64,000 nt of DNA from an uncultured Oscillospiraceae bacterium (lineage in GTDB: Bacteria; Bacillota; Clostridia; Oscillospirales; Oscillospiraceae), in contig CAKULE010000011.1 in the NCBI GenBank assembly GCA_934667095.1, positions 15,653-79,652 on the forward strand, in the 5' to 3' direction. The position numbers and the translations under genes are program-made. Of this stretch, positions 51,780 through 59,306 are shown piece after piece (position 1 is the stretch's first letter; the number at the start of each line of letters is the position of its first letter). The notes under the pieces were generated by a model. That model did not search any database. It was given only the letters and a program-made list of their open reading frames with translations, and was not told where the DNA came from.

Positions 51780-52650
51780 TCTGCTCACCCCCATTGCTAA
51801 AACCTATTGAATCCAATGCCTTTTTGAGTTCGGCGTTGTTTTTGATTTCTTCTTCTTTTTTCTTGACGTTATCCATGATGCCTACGACCAGACGACGTAA
51901 AGGCTCATACTCTCTTAATGCTGTTTCTTCATCAGAGTTGCCATGGGCAATATTACTCAGCCGTCGGAAAAGCTCATACCCATTGTCTGAATATATTACT
52001 GGGACAATAGAACATTCTTTGTCCACTGCCGCAATTACTTGGTCAAACGGCTTCATACTCCCACTTCGTTTGCGGATTTCCACACCTGCGCTGTCTCCAA
52101 CTTCTATCGTGATCCGTTCCAAAATCGAACGCAAATAGATAATGGCTCCAGCACCAAGTCTTTCCTTGTGTGCAATCTCTGCTTTGGCTAACCACTCAGT
52201 AAACTTATCCTCGGTTTCGACTGGAAGCTTAATGTTTTCTGGTAATTTGAAATTCTGCTTTATTACATAGACATTGGGGAAAGGTGCAAAAATATCATCA
52301 GCGCCAACCAAAAACCAGGCCTGTACACTGTGATTGCAATTTTTGCAGGATGGATTGCCTTCCACATAATCCATACACTGCAATTCGCAATCTATACTGA
52401 TCATTGACTTATTGATAATCAAACAGTGTAGTTTTAGCGGAGAAACAAAAGAGACGCTATCCCTGCATACCGTAGAGTAAAACGGCTGCATGATTGTTCC
52501 AATCTGGATTTCGATAAAATCACCGGCAGCGATCAATTGAACATCTTCAGTTTCTTCCTCTGGAGAAACCGTATATCTTTCCAAATCAATGAAAGACTCA
52601 ATTTCTCCAGTATTTTTGTTTTTATCAGATAATCTACTGCTGAGTCTCAT
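51763..52650 (-). CDS. HEPN/DUF4145-like protein in the type I R-M operon
   Basis: 295 residues. A beta-rich first half has a possible zinc site from Cys88, Cys92, Cys102 and Cys105. The second half is helical, with GAGAIIYLRSILERI and then ELFRRLSNIAHGNSDE, where Arg230 and His236 fit the R-x(4-6)-H pattern of HEPN domains, as in DUF4145. A coiled coil ends the protein. HEPN proteins are often RNases or dimerisation modules in defence systems. It lies 3 bp after hsdM and overlaps hsdS by 17 bp, so it is a true operon member. Catalytic activity is not proven. Confidence 0.75.
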   Translation of the reverse strand: MRLSSRLSDKNKNTGEIESFIDLERYTVSPEEETEDVQLIAAGDFIEIQIGTIMQPFYSTVCRDSVSFVSPLKLHCLIINKSMISIDCELQCMDYVEGNPSCKNCNHSVQAWFLVGADDIFAPFPNVYVIKQNFKLPENIKLPVETEDKFTEWLAKAEIAHKERLGAGAIIYLRSILERITIEVGDSAGVEIRKRSGSMKPFDQVIAAVDKECSIVPVIYSDNGYELFRRLSNIAHGNSDEETALREYEPLRRLVVGIMDNVKKKEEEIKNNAELKKALDSIGFSNGGEQNEQTE

Positions 52651-52653
52651 AAA

Positions 52654-54225
52654 TTATCCCTCTAATTCTGCAATGATTTTTGCAATTTCGCTTCTCAGCA
52701 CCTGCTCCCTTGCAACAATTTCTTCAATCTCCTTATTGAGCTTTACAATATCAATTTCTTCTCTGGTATCTTCTTGCTCAATATAGGAGCTGACAGAAAG
52801 GTTATAGTCCTGTTCCACGATTTCTTCGTAAGGAACACAGCGTGCAAAATGCTCTTTATCCGCACGAGAAACGAAGGCATCAACGATATGTGCGATATTA
52901 CCGTCAGGACCGTCAGTGAGTTTGTTGTTGTTCGTTACCTTTACGCACTCGTTAGTAGCGTCAATGAACAGGGTTCGGTTGTCAGCCTTACTGCGCTTCA
53001 AAACCATGATACAGGTAGCAATGGTAGTTCCAAAGAACAGATTGCTCGGCAGCTGGATGATACAGTCGATAAAGTTGTTGTCGATCAGGTACTGACGGAT
53101 TTTCTTCTCAGCTCCGCCGCGGTACATGATACCAGGGAAACAAACAATAGCCGCCGTTCCGTTAGTAGCAAGCCAAGCTAAAGAGTGCATAATAAATGCG
53201 AGGTCAGCTTTGGATTTGGGTGCAAGCACACCGGCAGGAGAGAAGCGAGGATCGTTAATCAAAACAGGGTTATCATCACCCTCCCATTTGATGGAGTAGG
53301 GTGGATTGGAGACGATAACTTCAAAGGGCTCATCATCCCAATGCTGCGGGTTAAGCAGAGTATCCTCGTGTGCAATATCAAACTTGTCGTAGTCAATATC
53401 GTGCAGGAACATATTGATACGGCAAAGGTTATAGGTGGTGAGGTTGATTTCCTGACCATAGAAGCCTTGGCGAACATTCTCTTTGCCAAGGATCTTTGCT
53501 GCTTTCAAAAGAAGCGAACCGGAGCCGCAGGCAGGGTCGTAGACCTTGTTTACTTCGGCCTTTCCTACAACGGCAATGCGGGTCAACAGTTCGGAAACTT
53601 CCTGCGGGGTAAAGAACTCGCCGCCGCTCTTTCCTGCATTGGATGCGTACATACTCATCAGATATTCATAAGCATCGCCAAAAGCGTCAATGGAGTTATC
53701 CTTGTAGTTACCTAACTTCATGGCTGCTACGCCCTCAATCAGTTTGACGAGATTGGAGTTACGTTTAGCGACGGTGGCACCCAGCTTGTTGCTGTTGACA
53801 TCGATATCATCAAACAGACCTGCGAAATTATCTTCGCTTTCGCTGCCCTTTGCAGAGTCTTCAATGTTTTTGAAGATCGTTTCCAGAGTCATGTTCAGGT
53901 TTTCGTCACCCGCTGCCTTCTTTCGCAGATTGCAGAAAAGTTCGGAGGGGAGAATGAAAAAGCCCTTTGTCTTGACCATATCTTCACGAGCCTGTTCTGC
54001 ATCTTCGTCAGACAGCAAAGCATAATCAAAGCCCTCATTGCCAGCTTCGATTTCGCCTTCGTTAATATAGTTGGTCAGGTTTTCGGAGATATAGCGGTAG
54101 AACATCATGCCTAACACATAGGATTTGAAATCCCAGCCGTCTACGCTTCCACGCAGGCCGTCAGCAATCGCCCATATGGCACGATGAAGTTCATCTCTTT
54201 CTTGATCTTTTCTAATATCAGCCAT
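52654..54225 (-). CDS. hsdM: Type I restriction enzyme, methylase subunit
   Basis: 523 residues. It has the N-terminal HsdM helical domain, then the N6-adenine methylase with GEFFTPQEVSELL, SAM-binding DPACGSGSLL and the catalytic NPPYSIKW. The C-terminal coiled coil joins HsdS. It methylates the target adenine to protect host DNA. ATG 54225 has GGAGGAAAG upstream and overlaps the end of the small RHH gene by 8 bp. Confidence 0.96.
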   Translation of the reverse strand: MADIRKDQERDELHRAIWAIADGLRGSVDGWDFKSYVLGMMFYRYISENLTNYINEGEIEAGNEGFDYALLSDEDAEQAREDMVKTKGFFILPSELFCNLRKKAAGDENLNMTLETIFKNIEDSAKGSESEDNFAGLFDDIDVNSNKLGATVAKRNSNLVKLIEGVAAMKLGNYKDNSIDAFGDAYEYLMSMYASNAGKSGGEFFTPQEVSELLTRIAVVGKAEVNKVYDPACGSGSLLLKAAKILGKENVRQGFYGQEINLTTYNLCRINMFLHDIDYDKFDIAHEDTLLNPQHWDDEPFEVIVSNPPYSIKWEGDDNPVLINDPRFSPAGVLAPKSKADLAFIMHSLAWLATNGTAAIVCFPGIMYRGGAEKKIRQYLIDNNFIDCIIQLPSNLFFGTTIATCIMVLKRSKADNRTLFIDATNECVKVTNNNKLTDGPDGNIAHIVDAFVSRADKEHFARCVPYEEIVEQDYNLSVSSYIEQEDTREEIDIVKLNKEIEEIVAREQVLRSEIAKIIAELEG

Positions 54226-54427
54226 TGCTCTTTCCTCCGTTTATGTTTCCAACTGTTTTTCTGTATTTTTCAGGATTTTTCAGATATGCTTCTGCCGCTT
54301 CATTGAAAAAATCAGCAAGTGAGCTATCATCCTGTATTAACGCCAATTTCAACTGTTTGTGTAGTGACGCAGGTAAACGCACTTGTACCTGCTTATCACG
54401 ATCCGATTTCAGATCTGTTTTCTGCAT
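54218..54427 (-). CDS. Ribbon-helix-helix regulator of the R-M operon
   Basis: 69 residues. The core DKQVQVRLPASLHKQLKLA (strand, then first helix) and SLADFFNEAAEAYLKNPEKY (second helix) form an Arc/CopG/HicB-like DNA-binding domain. It is the first gene of the hsd operon, overlaps hsdM by 8 bp, and follows a promoter embedded in a large palindrome, so it very likely represses the operon. ATG 54427 follows GGAGGTGG; a GTG one codon earlier is possible. Confidence 0.85.
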   Translation of the reverse strand: MQKTDLKSDRDKQVQVRLPASLHKQLKLALIQDDSSLADFFNEAAEAYLKNPEKYRKTVGNINGGKSNG

Positions 54428-54441
54428 CACTTGCCACCTCC

Positions 54442-54496
54442 ATATGATATCATTATATCATAATATAATGATATCATATTTTAGCAAAAAAGTCAA
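54442..54496 (-). promoter_or_regulatory. hsd operon promoter inside a palindromic operator
   Basis: Perfect 16-bp inverted repeats ATATGATATCATTATA (54442-54457) and its complement (54464-54479) with a 6-bp centre; each arm is itself built on ATGATATCAT. The minus-strand -35 TTGACT (54491-54496), 17 bp, and -10 TATCAT (54468-54473) put the -10 inside one arm. Binding of the RHH protein to the arms would block the promoter. Confidence 0.8.
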
Positions 54497-54523
54497 TGGA
54501 ACGAAGGGAAAATGCAGAAAAAC

Positions 54524-54556
54524 CGCTCTATGTTGAATATAAAAGCAACATAGAGC
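54524..54556 (-). terminator. Terminator of the tnpV-DUF6809 unit
   Basis: CGCTCTATGTTG/CAACATAGAGCG stem with a 10-nt loop, followed on the minus strand by GGTTTTTCTGC. It separates the accessory genes from the hsd promoter. Confidence 0.85.
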
Positions 54557-54584
54557 GCCTCGTCACTTAAGCTTACCTATGAAA

Positions 54585-54851
54585 TTATGATTCTTCCATG
54601 ACCTCTAACATCATTCGTGCGCCCAGCTTAAAGCCATTCTGAAAGATCAAACAATCTGTATTGGTTTGATGCTCTCGCACACAATCGGTGTATTTCTCAA
54701 ACAGTTCTTTCTGCTCGTCCGTCATAGTGGCTTTGAGTTTTTCTTCGTTCCTGCAAATCAGCTCCAGTAGCTTCTTGTATTCTTTGCAAGAGGATATGTC
54801 ATACTCTGTTGGCTCAATATTGCCGTACCAAAACTCTTCAAGGATTCTCAT
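54585..54851 (-). CDS. DUF6809-like small protein
   Basis: 88 residues with the DUF6809 pattern: ILEEFWYGNIEPTE at the start, RNEEKLKATMTDEQKELFEKY in the middle, and NGFKLGARMMLEVM at the end. It is common on Clostridial mobile elements; its role is unknown. The start overlaps the tnpV stop by 4 bp, so it is coupled to it. Confidence 0.85.
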   Translation of the reverse strand: MRILEEFWYGNIEPTEYDISSCKEYKKLLELICRNEEKLKATMTDEQKELFEKYTDCVREHQTNTDCLIFQNGFKLGARMMLEVMEES

Positions 54852-55213
54852 ACAGCATCCTCCTCGTAGATCATTTCACTCAAAACAATCTCTTCTGCTC
54901 GATTGCGGATGCTGTTCATAGCTCCCACCCATGCCATCTGATCGTGCTGCTTCATGCCCTCTGTTACACCCTCAGCGGCTTTCATTTGCTCGATGATCAG
55001 TTCAAGGCGGTTCTGTGTCTGCCCGTTCAAATCAGCCAGATACGTCCACAATTCGCCACTAAGGCACAGATCATTGAAGCAGATAGGATTATGCTCCTTG
55101 ATATAGTCTCTGTGCATACGTCCCCACCGACCAATAGGTCTGTTTTCATCCGGTAAGCGAATATCGGGAATGTAGTAATCACCGCAACGGATATAGTTCA
55201 ATTCCTGCATCAT
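54848..55213 (-). CDS. tnpV: Transposon-encoded protein TnpV
   Basis: 121 residues with the TnpV pattern: YIRCGDYYIPDIRLP, then PIGRWGRMHRDYIKEHNP, LSGELWTYLADL and the C-terminal QMAWVGAMNSIRNRAEEI. Found on Tn4451-like elements; molecular role unknown. ATG 55213 is 5 bp after GGAGG; the ATG one codon later or a TTG four codons earlier are alternatives. It is the gene nearest the right end. Confidence 0.9.
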   Translation of the reverse strand: MMQELNYIRCGDYYIPDIRLPDENRPIGRWGRMHRDYIKEHNPICFNDLCLSGELWTYLADLNGQTQNRLELIIEQMKAAEGVTEGMKQHDQMAWVGAMNSIRNRAEEIVLSEMIYEEDAV

Positions 55214-55259
55214 ATGTACCTCCAATAAGATTCAAACATTCTGTTTAAAGAAAGAAAAA

Positions 55260-55292
55260 GGCGATACCTGGTTGTGAAAACCAAGTATCGCC
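55260..55292. terminator. Bidirectional hairpin between tnpV and ssrA
   Basis: GGCGATAC and GTATCGCC with TGGTT/AACCA inside, A-rich on the left and AATTTTTC on the right. On the minus strand it could end the tmRNA transcript before tnpV. Confidence 0.75.
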
Positions 55293-55346
55293 AATTTTTC
55301 TTGTCGCACTCCTGTACGGCAGCTACCCTATGCCAGTAATATTCTC

Positions 55347-55390
55347 ATACTGTCTTATTGGAAACTACCTTGCGGTGCTCTTATTTTTTG
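55347..55390. repeat. Right terminal inverted repeat of the element
   Basis: Inner arm ATACTGTCTTATTGG (55347-55361), 10-bp spacer, outer arm GCGGTGCTCTTATTTTTTG (55372-55390), complementary to the left end. The last two bases are also the complement of the tmRNA CCA end. Confidence 0.9.
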
Positions 55391-55733
55391 GTGGAGCCGA
55401 GGGGAGTCGAACCCCTGTCCGAAAACAGATCCACAGGACTTTCTCCGGGTGCAGGCGGTCATTTACATTCCCTTCCCCATGCGTGGAACGCCACACTCAT
55501 GGGGTCAGTAGAGTCATGATGCATGGGCGGGGCAACTCTTACCCGCCTCACGGACGCCACTCATTTCACGCCCGGACCAGCTCGTGGCCCTTCAGGCCCG
55601 GACGACCGCGTTAAGCCGCGGCGAGAACTACGTTATCGTCGTTCTTTAATTTATAATTGCCCATTTTAAGGCGGCTGGGCGCCGCCACCCGCTTATCCTG
55701 CTTCCCCATCCCCGTCGAAACCATTACGGCCCC
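55389..55733 (-). ncRNA. ssrA: tmRNA
   Basis: 345 nt. The 5' end GGGGCCGTAATGGTTTCGAC pairs with the 3' end CGGCTCCACCA to form the tRNA-like domain, which also has GGGGTTCGACTCCCC as T-arm and the encoded CCA. The tag reading frame ends at TAA (55611-55613), and its last codons read NDDNVVLAAA. The alanine resume codon cannot be fixed by eye. The gene lies near smpB, its protein partner, and the mobile element begins at its 3' terminus. Confidence 0.95.
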
Positions 55734-55960
55734 ATGGAGCGGCCGGCCAGAAGACCGGCCGCGGGGGAGCGATATTATTTTACTGCAGTCAAGTCAGGCC
55801 GCGCTGTTCGCCGCGGCTCGGACGCTTACATTTACTCACGCCTCGCCTGCTCACAACGCGCAGCTTCACTCCGATTCGGAACACAAACATCCGGGCTTCG
55901 CCCTTCTTGGTTTGCATTCCTCACTTCGCTCCATCTGCGCTGTTTGCGGCGGCTCAGCGC
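55734..55960. other. Non-coding spacer upstream of tmRNA
   Basis: No gene. It holds a GC hairpin (GCGGCCGG/CCGGCCGC, about 55739-55762) and an AT-rich patch with TTGACT near 55787 on the minus strand that could belong to the ssrA promoter, though spacing to a -10 is not convincing. Confidence 0.4.
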
Positions 55961-56482
55961 TTACATCTTCTCCGGCTCGGGATACTCCACGCCGAAGGTC
56001 TCCACCGTGACGGTCTTCATCCGCTGGTCGGCCAGAGGCTTGTCGTTATAGTCCCGCTTGGCGCTGACGATGGTGTCCGCCGCCTCAATGCCCTCGATGA
56101 CCTTGCCGAAGGCGGCGTAGCTGCCGTCCAGATGGGGGGCATCCTCCACCATAATGAAGAACTGGCTGCCGGCGGAGTTGGGCGCCATGGTGCGGGCCAT
56201 GGACAGCACGCCCCGCTCATGCTTCAGGTCATTGGGGAAGCGGTTCTGCCGGAACTCACCCTTGATGGAATAGCCAGGGCCGCCGATGCCCACGCCGTTG
56301 GGGTCGCCGCCCTGGATCATGAAGCCGGGGATCACCCGGTGGAAGATCAGGCCGTCGTAAAAGCCCTTGTTCACCAGAGAGATGAAGTTGTTCACCGTAT
56401 TGGGGGCCACCTCGGGGTAGAGCTCCGCCTTGATGACATCGCCGTTCTCCATCTCGATGGTCACAACAGGATTCAGTGCCAT
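55961..56482 (-). CDS. Peptidyl-prolyl cis-trans isomerase (cyclophilin)
   Basis: 173 residues, cytoplasmic, with cyclophilin blocks FHRVIPGFMIQGGDP, RGVLSMA, NSAGSQFFI and FGKVIEG. It speeds proline isomerisation in protein folding. ATG 56482 follows AAGGAGTG; an in-frame start 7 codons earlier lacks a site. It lies 21 bp after smpB, in the same transcript. Confidence 0.93.
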   Translation of the reverse strand: MALNPVVTIEMENGDVIKAELYPEVAPNTVNNFISLVNKGFYDGLIFHRVIPGFMIQGGDPNGVGIGGPGYSIKGEFRQNRFPNDLKHERGVLSMARTMAPNSAGSQFFIMVEDAPHLDGSYAAFGKVIEGIEAADTIVSAKRDYNDKPLADQRMKTVTVETFGVEYPEPEKM

Positions 56483-56503
56483 AGTCGATACACTCCTTAT
56501 CAC

Positions 56504-56965
56504 TTAGTAACGTCCGCGGGACATGCGGTCCATCTCGCGCTTGGCGTCCCGCTGGGCGGCCGCCTCCCGCTTGTCGTACAGCTTTTTGCCCCGGGCCACC
56601 GCCAGCTCCACTTTCACCCGGGGACCGGAGAAGTAGAGAGACAGGGGCACCAGCGCGTAGCCGTCCTGCTGCACCCTGGCCTGAAGCTTCATGATCTCCC
56701 GCTTGTGCAGCAGCAGCCGCCGGGTGCGGCGGGGGTCTTTGTTGAAGATATTCCCCTGCTCGTAGGGAGAGATGTGCATCCCGTAGAGGAACATCTCCCC
56801 GTCCTTCACCGCACAGAAGGAGTCCTTCAGGTTCACGTTGCCCTTCCGGATGGACTTGACCTCCGTGCCGGCCAGCTCGATGCCCGCCTCCAGCTTGTCC
56901 TCGATGAAGTAGTCGTGGAAAGCCTTACGGTTGGCCGCGATCTGCCTGTTTTCCGTCTTCGCCAC
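56504..56965 (-). CDS. smpB: SsrA-binding protein SmpB
   Basis: 153 residues. The OB-fold is seen in FIEDKLEAGIELAGTEVKSIR, NLKDSF, and the C-terminal tail KKLYDKREAAAQRDAKREMDR is the standard ribosome-decoding helix. It carries tmRNA to stalled ribosomes. The start is GTG at 56965 after AAGGGGG. The far longer open frame upstream is an artefact of GC-rich antisense sequence from the divergent antiporter gene. Confidence 0.95.
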   Translation of the reverse strand: MAKTENRQIAANRKAFHDYFIEDKLEAGIELAGTEVKSIRKGNVNLKDSFCAVKDGEMFLYGMHISPYEQGNIFNKDPRRTRRLLLHKREIMKLQARVQQDGYALVPLSLYFSGPRVKVELAVARGKKLYDKREAAAQRDAKREMDRMSRGRY

Positions 56966-57072
56966 AGCGGGCACCCCCTTCTTCTGGCTGGTTTTATAGT
57001 ATATCACACCTTCCCCTGTTCCGCAAGGCCACGAAAGGTAACTTTTTCTCCTCTTTTTCGTCACTTTGCATA

Positions 57073-57100
57073 TTGAAACATTTTTCATTTCGTATATAAT
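57073..57100 (+). promoter_or_regulatory. Promoter of the cation antiporter
   Basis: TTGAAA (57073-57078), 16 bp, TATAAT (57095-57100), 37 bp before the start. Divergent from smpB. Confidence 0.75.
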
Positions 57101-57136
57101 GCCCTTTGTGTGTTTAAATGTAAAGGAGTGGTCCCC

Positions 57137-58426
57137 TTGACCAGCTTGCTCTCTCTGGGCTTCGCCCTCATTATGGGTCTGCTGATGACCCGTGTATTCA
57201 AGTACCTGCATCTGAATTTCCCCGACGTCACCGCCTTCCTCATCGCCGGCGTGCTGGTGGGGCCCTATTGTCTGGGTCGACTGGACATCTCCGGCATCGG
57301 CTTCCCCACGCAGGCGGACCTGTCCGCCCTCAGCCTCATCTCCGAGGTGGCGCTGGGCTTCATCGCCTTCTCCATCGGCAATGAGTTCCGCCTGAAGCAG
57401 CTGAAGGCGAACGGCAAACAGGCCACCATCATTGGCATCCTGCAGGCGGTGATCACCACCGCACTGGTGGACGTGGTGCTCATCGGGCTGCACTTCGTGC
57501 TGGGCGAGGAGGTCCTCCCCCTGCCGGCGGTCATCACGCTGGGCGCCATCGCCGCCGCCACTGCTCCCGCCGCCACCCTGATGGTGGTGCGGCAGTACAA
57601 GGCCAAGGGCAAGCTCACCGACCTGCTGCTGCCCATCGTGGCGCTGGACGATGCGGTGGGTCTGGTGCTCTTCGCCGTGTCCTTCGGCATCGCCCGGGCT
57701 ATGGAGAGCGGCGCAATGGACCTGCTGTCCATTCTGGTGGAGCCCCTGCTGGAGATCGTGGCCTCCCTGCTGCTGGGGGCAGTCATGGGCCTGATCCTCA
57801 CCCCGCTGGAGGCCATGTTCTTCTCCAACTCCAACCGGCTGGCACTGGCCATTGGCTTTGTGCTGCTGACCATCGCCCTGACGGGCATGGAGCTGCCCCT
57901 TGGCGGGATGACCCTGCGGTTCTCCTCCCTGCTGGTGTGCATGATGCTGGGCACGGTGTTCTGCAACCTGTGCCCCCGGTCGGAGGACATCATGACCCGG
58001 TCCGACAAGTGGACGGTGCCCCTGTTCGCGGCCTTCTTCGTGCTCAGCGGCGCGGAGCTGGAGCTCAGCGTGTTCCGCAGCATCGCCGTGGTGGGCATCG
58101 GCGTAGCCTACATCGTCGCCCGCTCCGCAGGCAAGTATCTGGGTGCCCGGAGCAGCGCCGCCCTCACCCACTGTGACCACAATGTGAAGAAATATCTGGG
58201 CATCACCCTGCTGCCCCAGGCCGGCGTGGCGCTGGGCATGAGCAGCACCGCCATGGTGCTGGGCTCCTATTCCGGCACCCTCATTCGGAACATCGTGCTG
58301 TTCGGCGTGCTCATCTACGAGCTGTTCGGGCCCATGCTCACCCGCTGGGCCCTCGGCAAGGCCGGGGACATCCGCCCGCAGGACCCCCGTCAGAAGAGCC
58401 ACGACCGCTTCGCCAGCAAAGGCTGA
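57137..58426 (+). CDS. Cation:proton antiporter (CPA2-like)
   Basis: 429 residues and about twelve helices. FPDVTAFLIAGVLVGPYCLG near the start and IVALDDAVGLVLFA (the Asp-Asp ion site) in the middle are typical of Na+/H+ or K+/H+ exchangers of the CPA2 group. There is no C-terminal TrkA-N regulatory domain. TTG 57137 is chosen because AAAGGAGTGG precedes it; an upstream GTG at 57110 would include that site. It is monocistronic with a clear terminator. Confidence 0.9.
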   Translation: MTSLLSLGFALIMGLLMTRVFKYLHLNFPDVTAFLIAGVLVGPYCLGRLDISGIGFPTQADLSALSLISEVALGFIAFSIGNEFRLKQLKANGKQATIIGILQAVITTALVDVVLIGLHFVLGEEVLPLPAVITLGAIAAATAPAATLMVVRQYKAKGKLTDLLLPIVALDDAVGLVLFAVSFGIARAMESGAMDLLSILVEPLLEIVASLLLGAVMGLILTPLEAMFFSNSNRLALAIGFVLLTIALTGMELPLGGMTLRFSSLLVCMMLGTVFCNLCPRSEDIMTRSDKWTVPLFAAFFVLSGAELELSVFRSIAVVGIGVAYIVARSAGKYLGARSSAALTHCDHNVKKYLGITLLPQAGVALGMSSTAMVLGSYSGTLIRNIVLFGVLIYELFGPMLTRWALGKAGDIRPQDPRQKSHDRFASKG

Positions 58427-58437
58427 GCAGAGCACAA

Positions 58438-58470
58438 GGCCCCCTGCCGCACCGCGGCAGGGGGCCTTTG
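58438..58470 (+). terminator. Terminator of the antiporter gene
   Basis: GGCCCCCTGCCGC/GCGGCAGGGGGCC stem with a 3-nt loop, followed by TTTGG. Confidence 0.8.
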
Positions 58471-58594
58471 GCCTATATGCTCCCAATGTTAAGAAAACCT
58501 TTCGTTTCCTGCGCTTTTCAAACGGGCGGAAATGTGGTACACTGTGCCTGTCCCTGTCAAAGAGGGACATTCGACACCGAAAAGAGGCGGCTCC

Positions 58595-59275
58595 ATGAGC
58601 AGCAAATTGAAAACGATCCTGCTATGGGCTGCGGCGGTCCTCCTGATGGGGGGCTGCGTACTGGCCCTGTATCTCACCGGCTTTTTTGAGGCCGCCCACT
58701 CTATGGAAGGCATCCGGTCCTACATCGCCAACAGCGCGCCGTGGTCCCATCTGGTCTACTTTCTGGTGCAGCTGGCCTCGGTGATCGTGGCCCCCATCCC
58801 CAGCAACATCACCGCCCTCGCCGGCGGCGTGCTGTTCGGCGCGATCCCAGCCTTCCTCATCACATGGGCCGCCGTGGTGCTGGGGTCCGTGACTGTGTTC
58901 TTTCTCTCCCGGGCACTGGGACAGTCCTTCATCCAGAGCTTTGTGGGCAAAAAGCTGTCCGACCGGTATCTGGACGTGCTGCGGCGGAAGCAGGGCACCT
59001 TCCTCTTCCTCGCCTTTCTGTTCCCCTTCTTCCCGGACGATATGCTGTGCATCCTCGCGGGGCTGACGGACATCAGCTGGAAAAAATTCCTCATTCTCTG
59101 CCTGATCGCCCGGCCATGGGGCCTGCTGGTGGCCTGCGGCGTGGGCAGCTCCGCCATCAGCCTGCCCTTGTGGGCCATGGTCCTGCTGGGCGCGGCGGGG
59201 ATCGCCGTGTTCGTGCTGGCCATGATCTACGGCGACCGCATCGAGCAGAAGCTGCTGGACCGGTTCAAGAAATAA
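58595..59275 (+). CDS. VTT-domain (TVP38/TMEM64, DedA-like) membrane protein
   Basis: 226 residues with about five to six helices and the VTT signature blocks IVAPIPSNITALAGGVLFG, SRALGQSF and FLFPFFPDDMLCILAGLTDI. Family members are linked to lipid scrambling or flipping; the substrate is not known here. ATG 58595 follows AGAGGCGG. A TACACT -10 box lies about 58541. Confidence 0.9.
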   Translation: MSSKLKTILLWAAAVLLMGGCVLALYLTGFFEAAHSMEGIRSYIANSAPWSHLVYFLVQLASVIVAPIPSNITALAGGVLFGAIPAFLITWAAVVLGSVTVFFLSRALGQSFIQSFVGKKLSDRYLDVLRRKQGTFLFLAFLFPFFPDDMLCILAGLTDISWKKFLILCLIARPWGLLVACGVGSSAISLPLWAMVLLGAAGIAVFVLAMIYGDRIEQKLLDRFKK

Positions 59276-59306
59276 AAAGTCCGCCGGGTTGTCCCGGCGG
59301 ACTTTT
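59275..59306. terminator. Bidirectional terminator
   Basis: AAAAGTCCGCCGGG/CCCGGCGGACTTTT with a TTGT loop lies between the convergent VTT and MATE genes and uses almost the whole 31-bp gap. Confidence 0.92.

Larger units (their letters stand above)
41656..55390. mobile_element. Tn4451-like mobilizable element carrying a type I R-M system
   Basis: About 13.7 kb bounded by terminal inverted repeats: CAAAAAATAAGAGCACCGC at 41656-41674 and its exact complement at 55372-55390, each followed inside by CCAATAARACAGTAT (41688-41702 and 55347-55361). All genes run on the minus strand. It encodes a large serine recombinase, TnpW, relaxase, MobC, TnpV, DUF6809 and a type I restriction-modification operon. 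It has lower GC and different codon use from the flanks. It can probably excise by the serine recombinase and be mobilized by other conjugative elements, since it has no coupling protein or type IV secretion genes. Confidence 0.88.

Noticed and set aside
56966..58570. Upstream extension of SmpB
   Set aside because: The extra 535 codons are antisense to the antiporter gene. SmpB is complete from GTG 56965.
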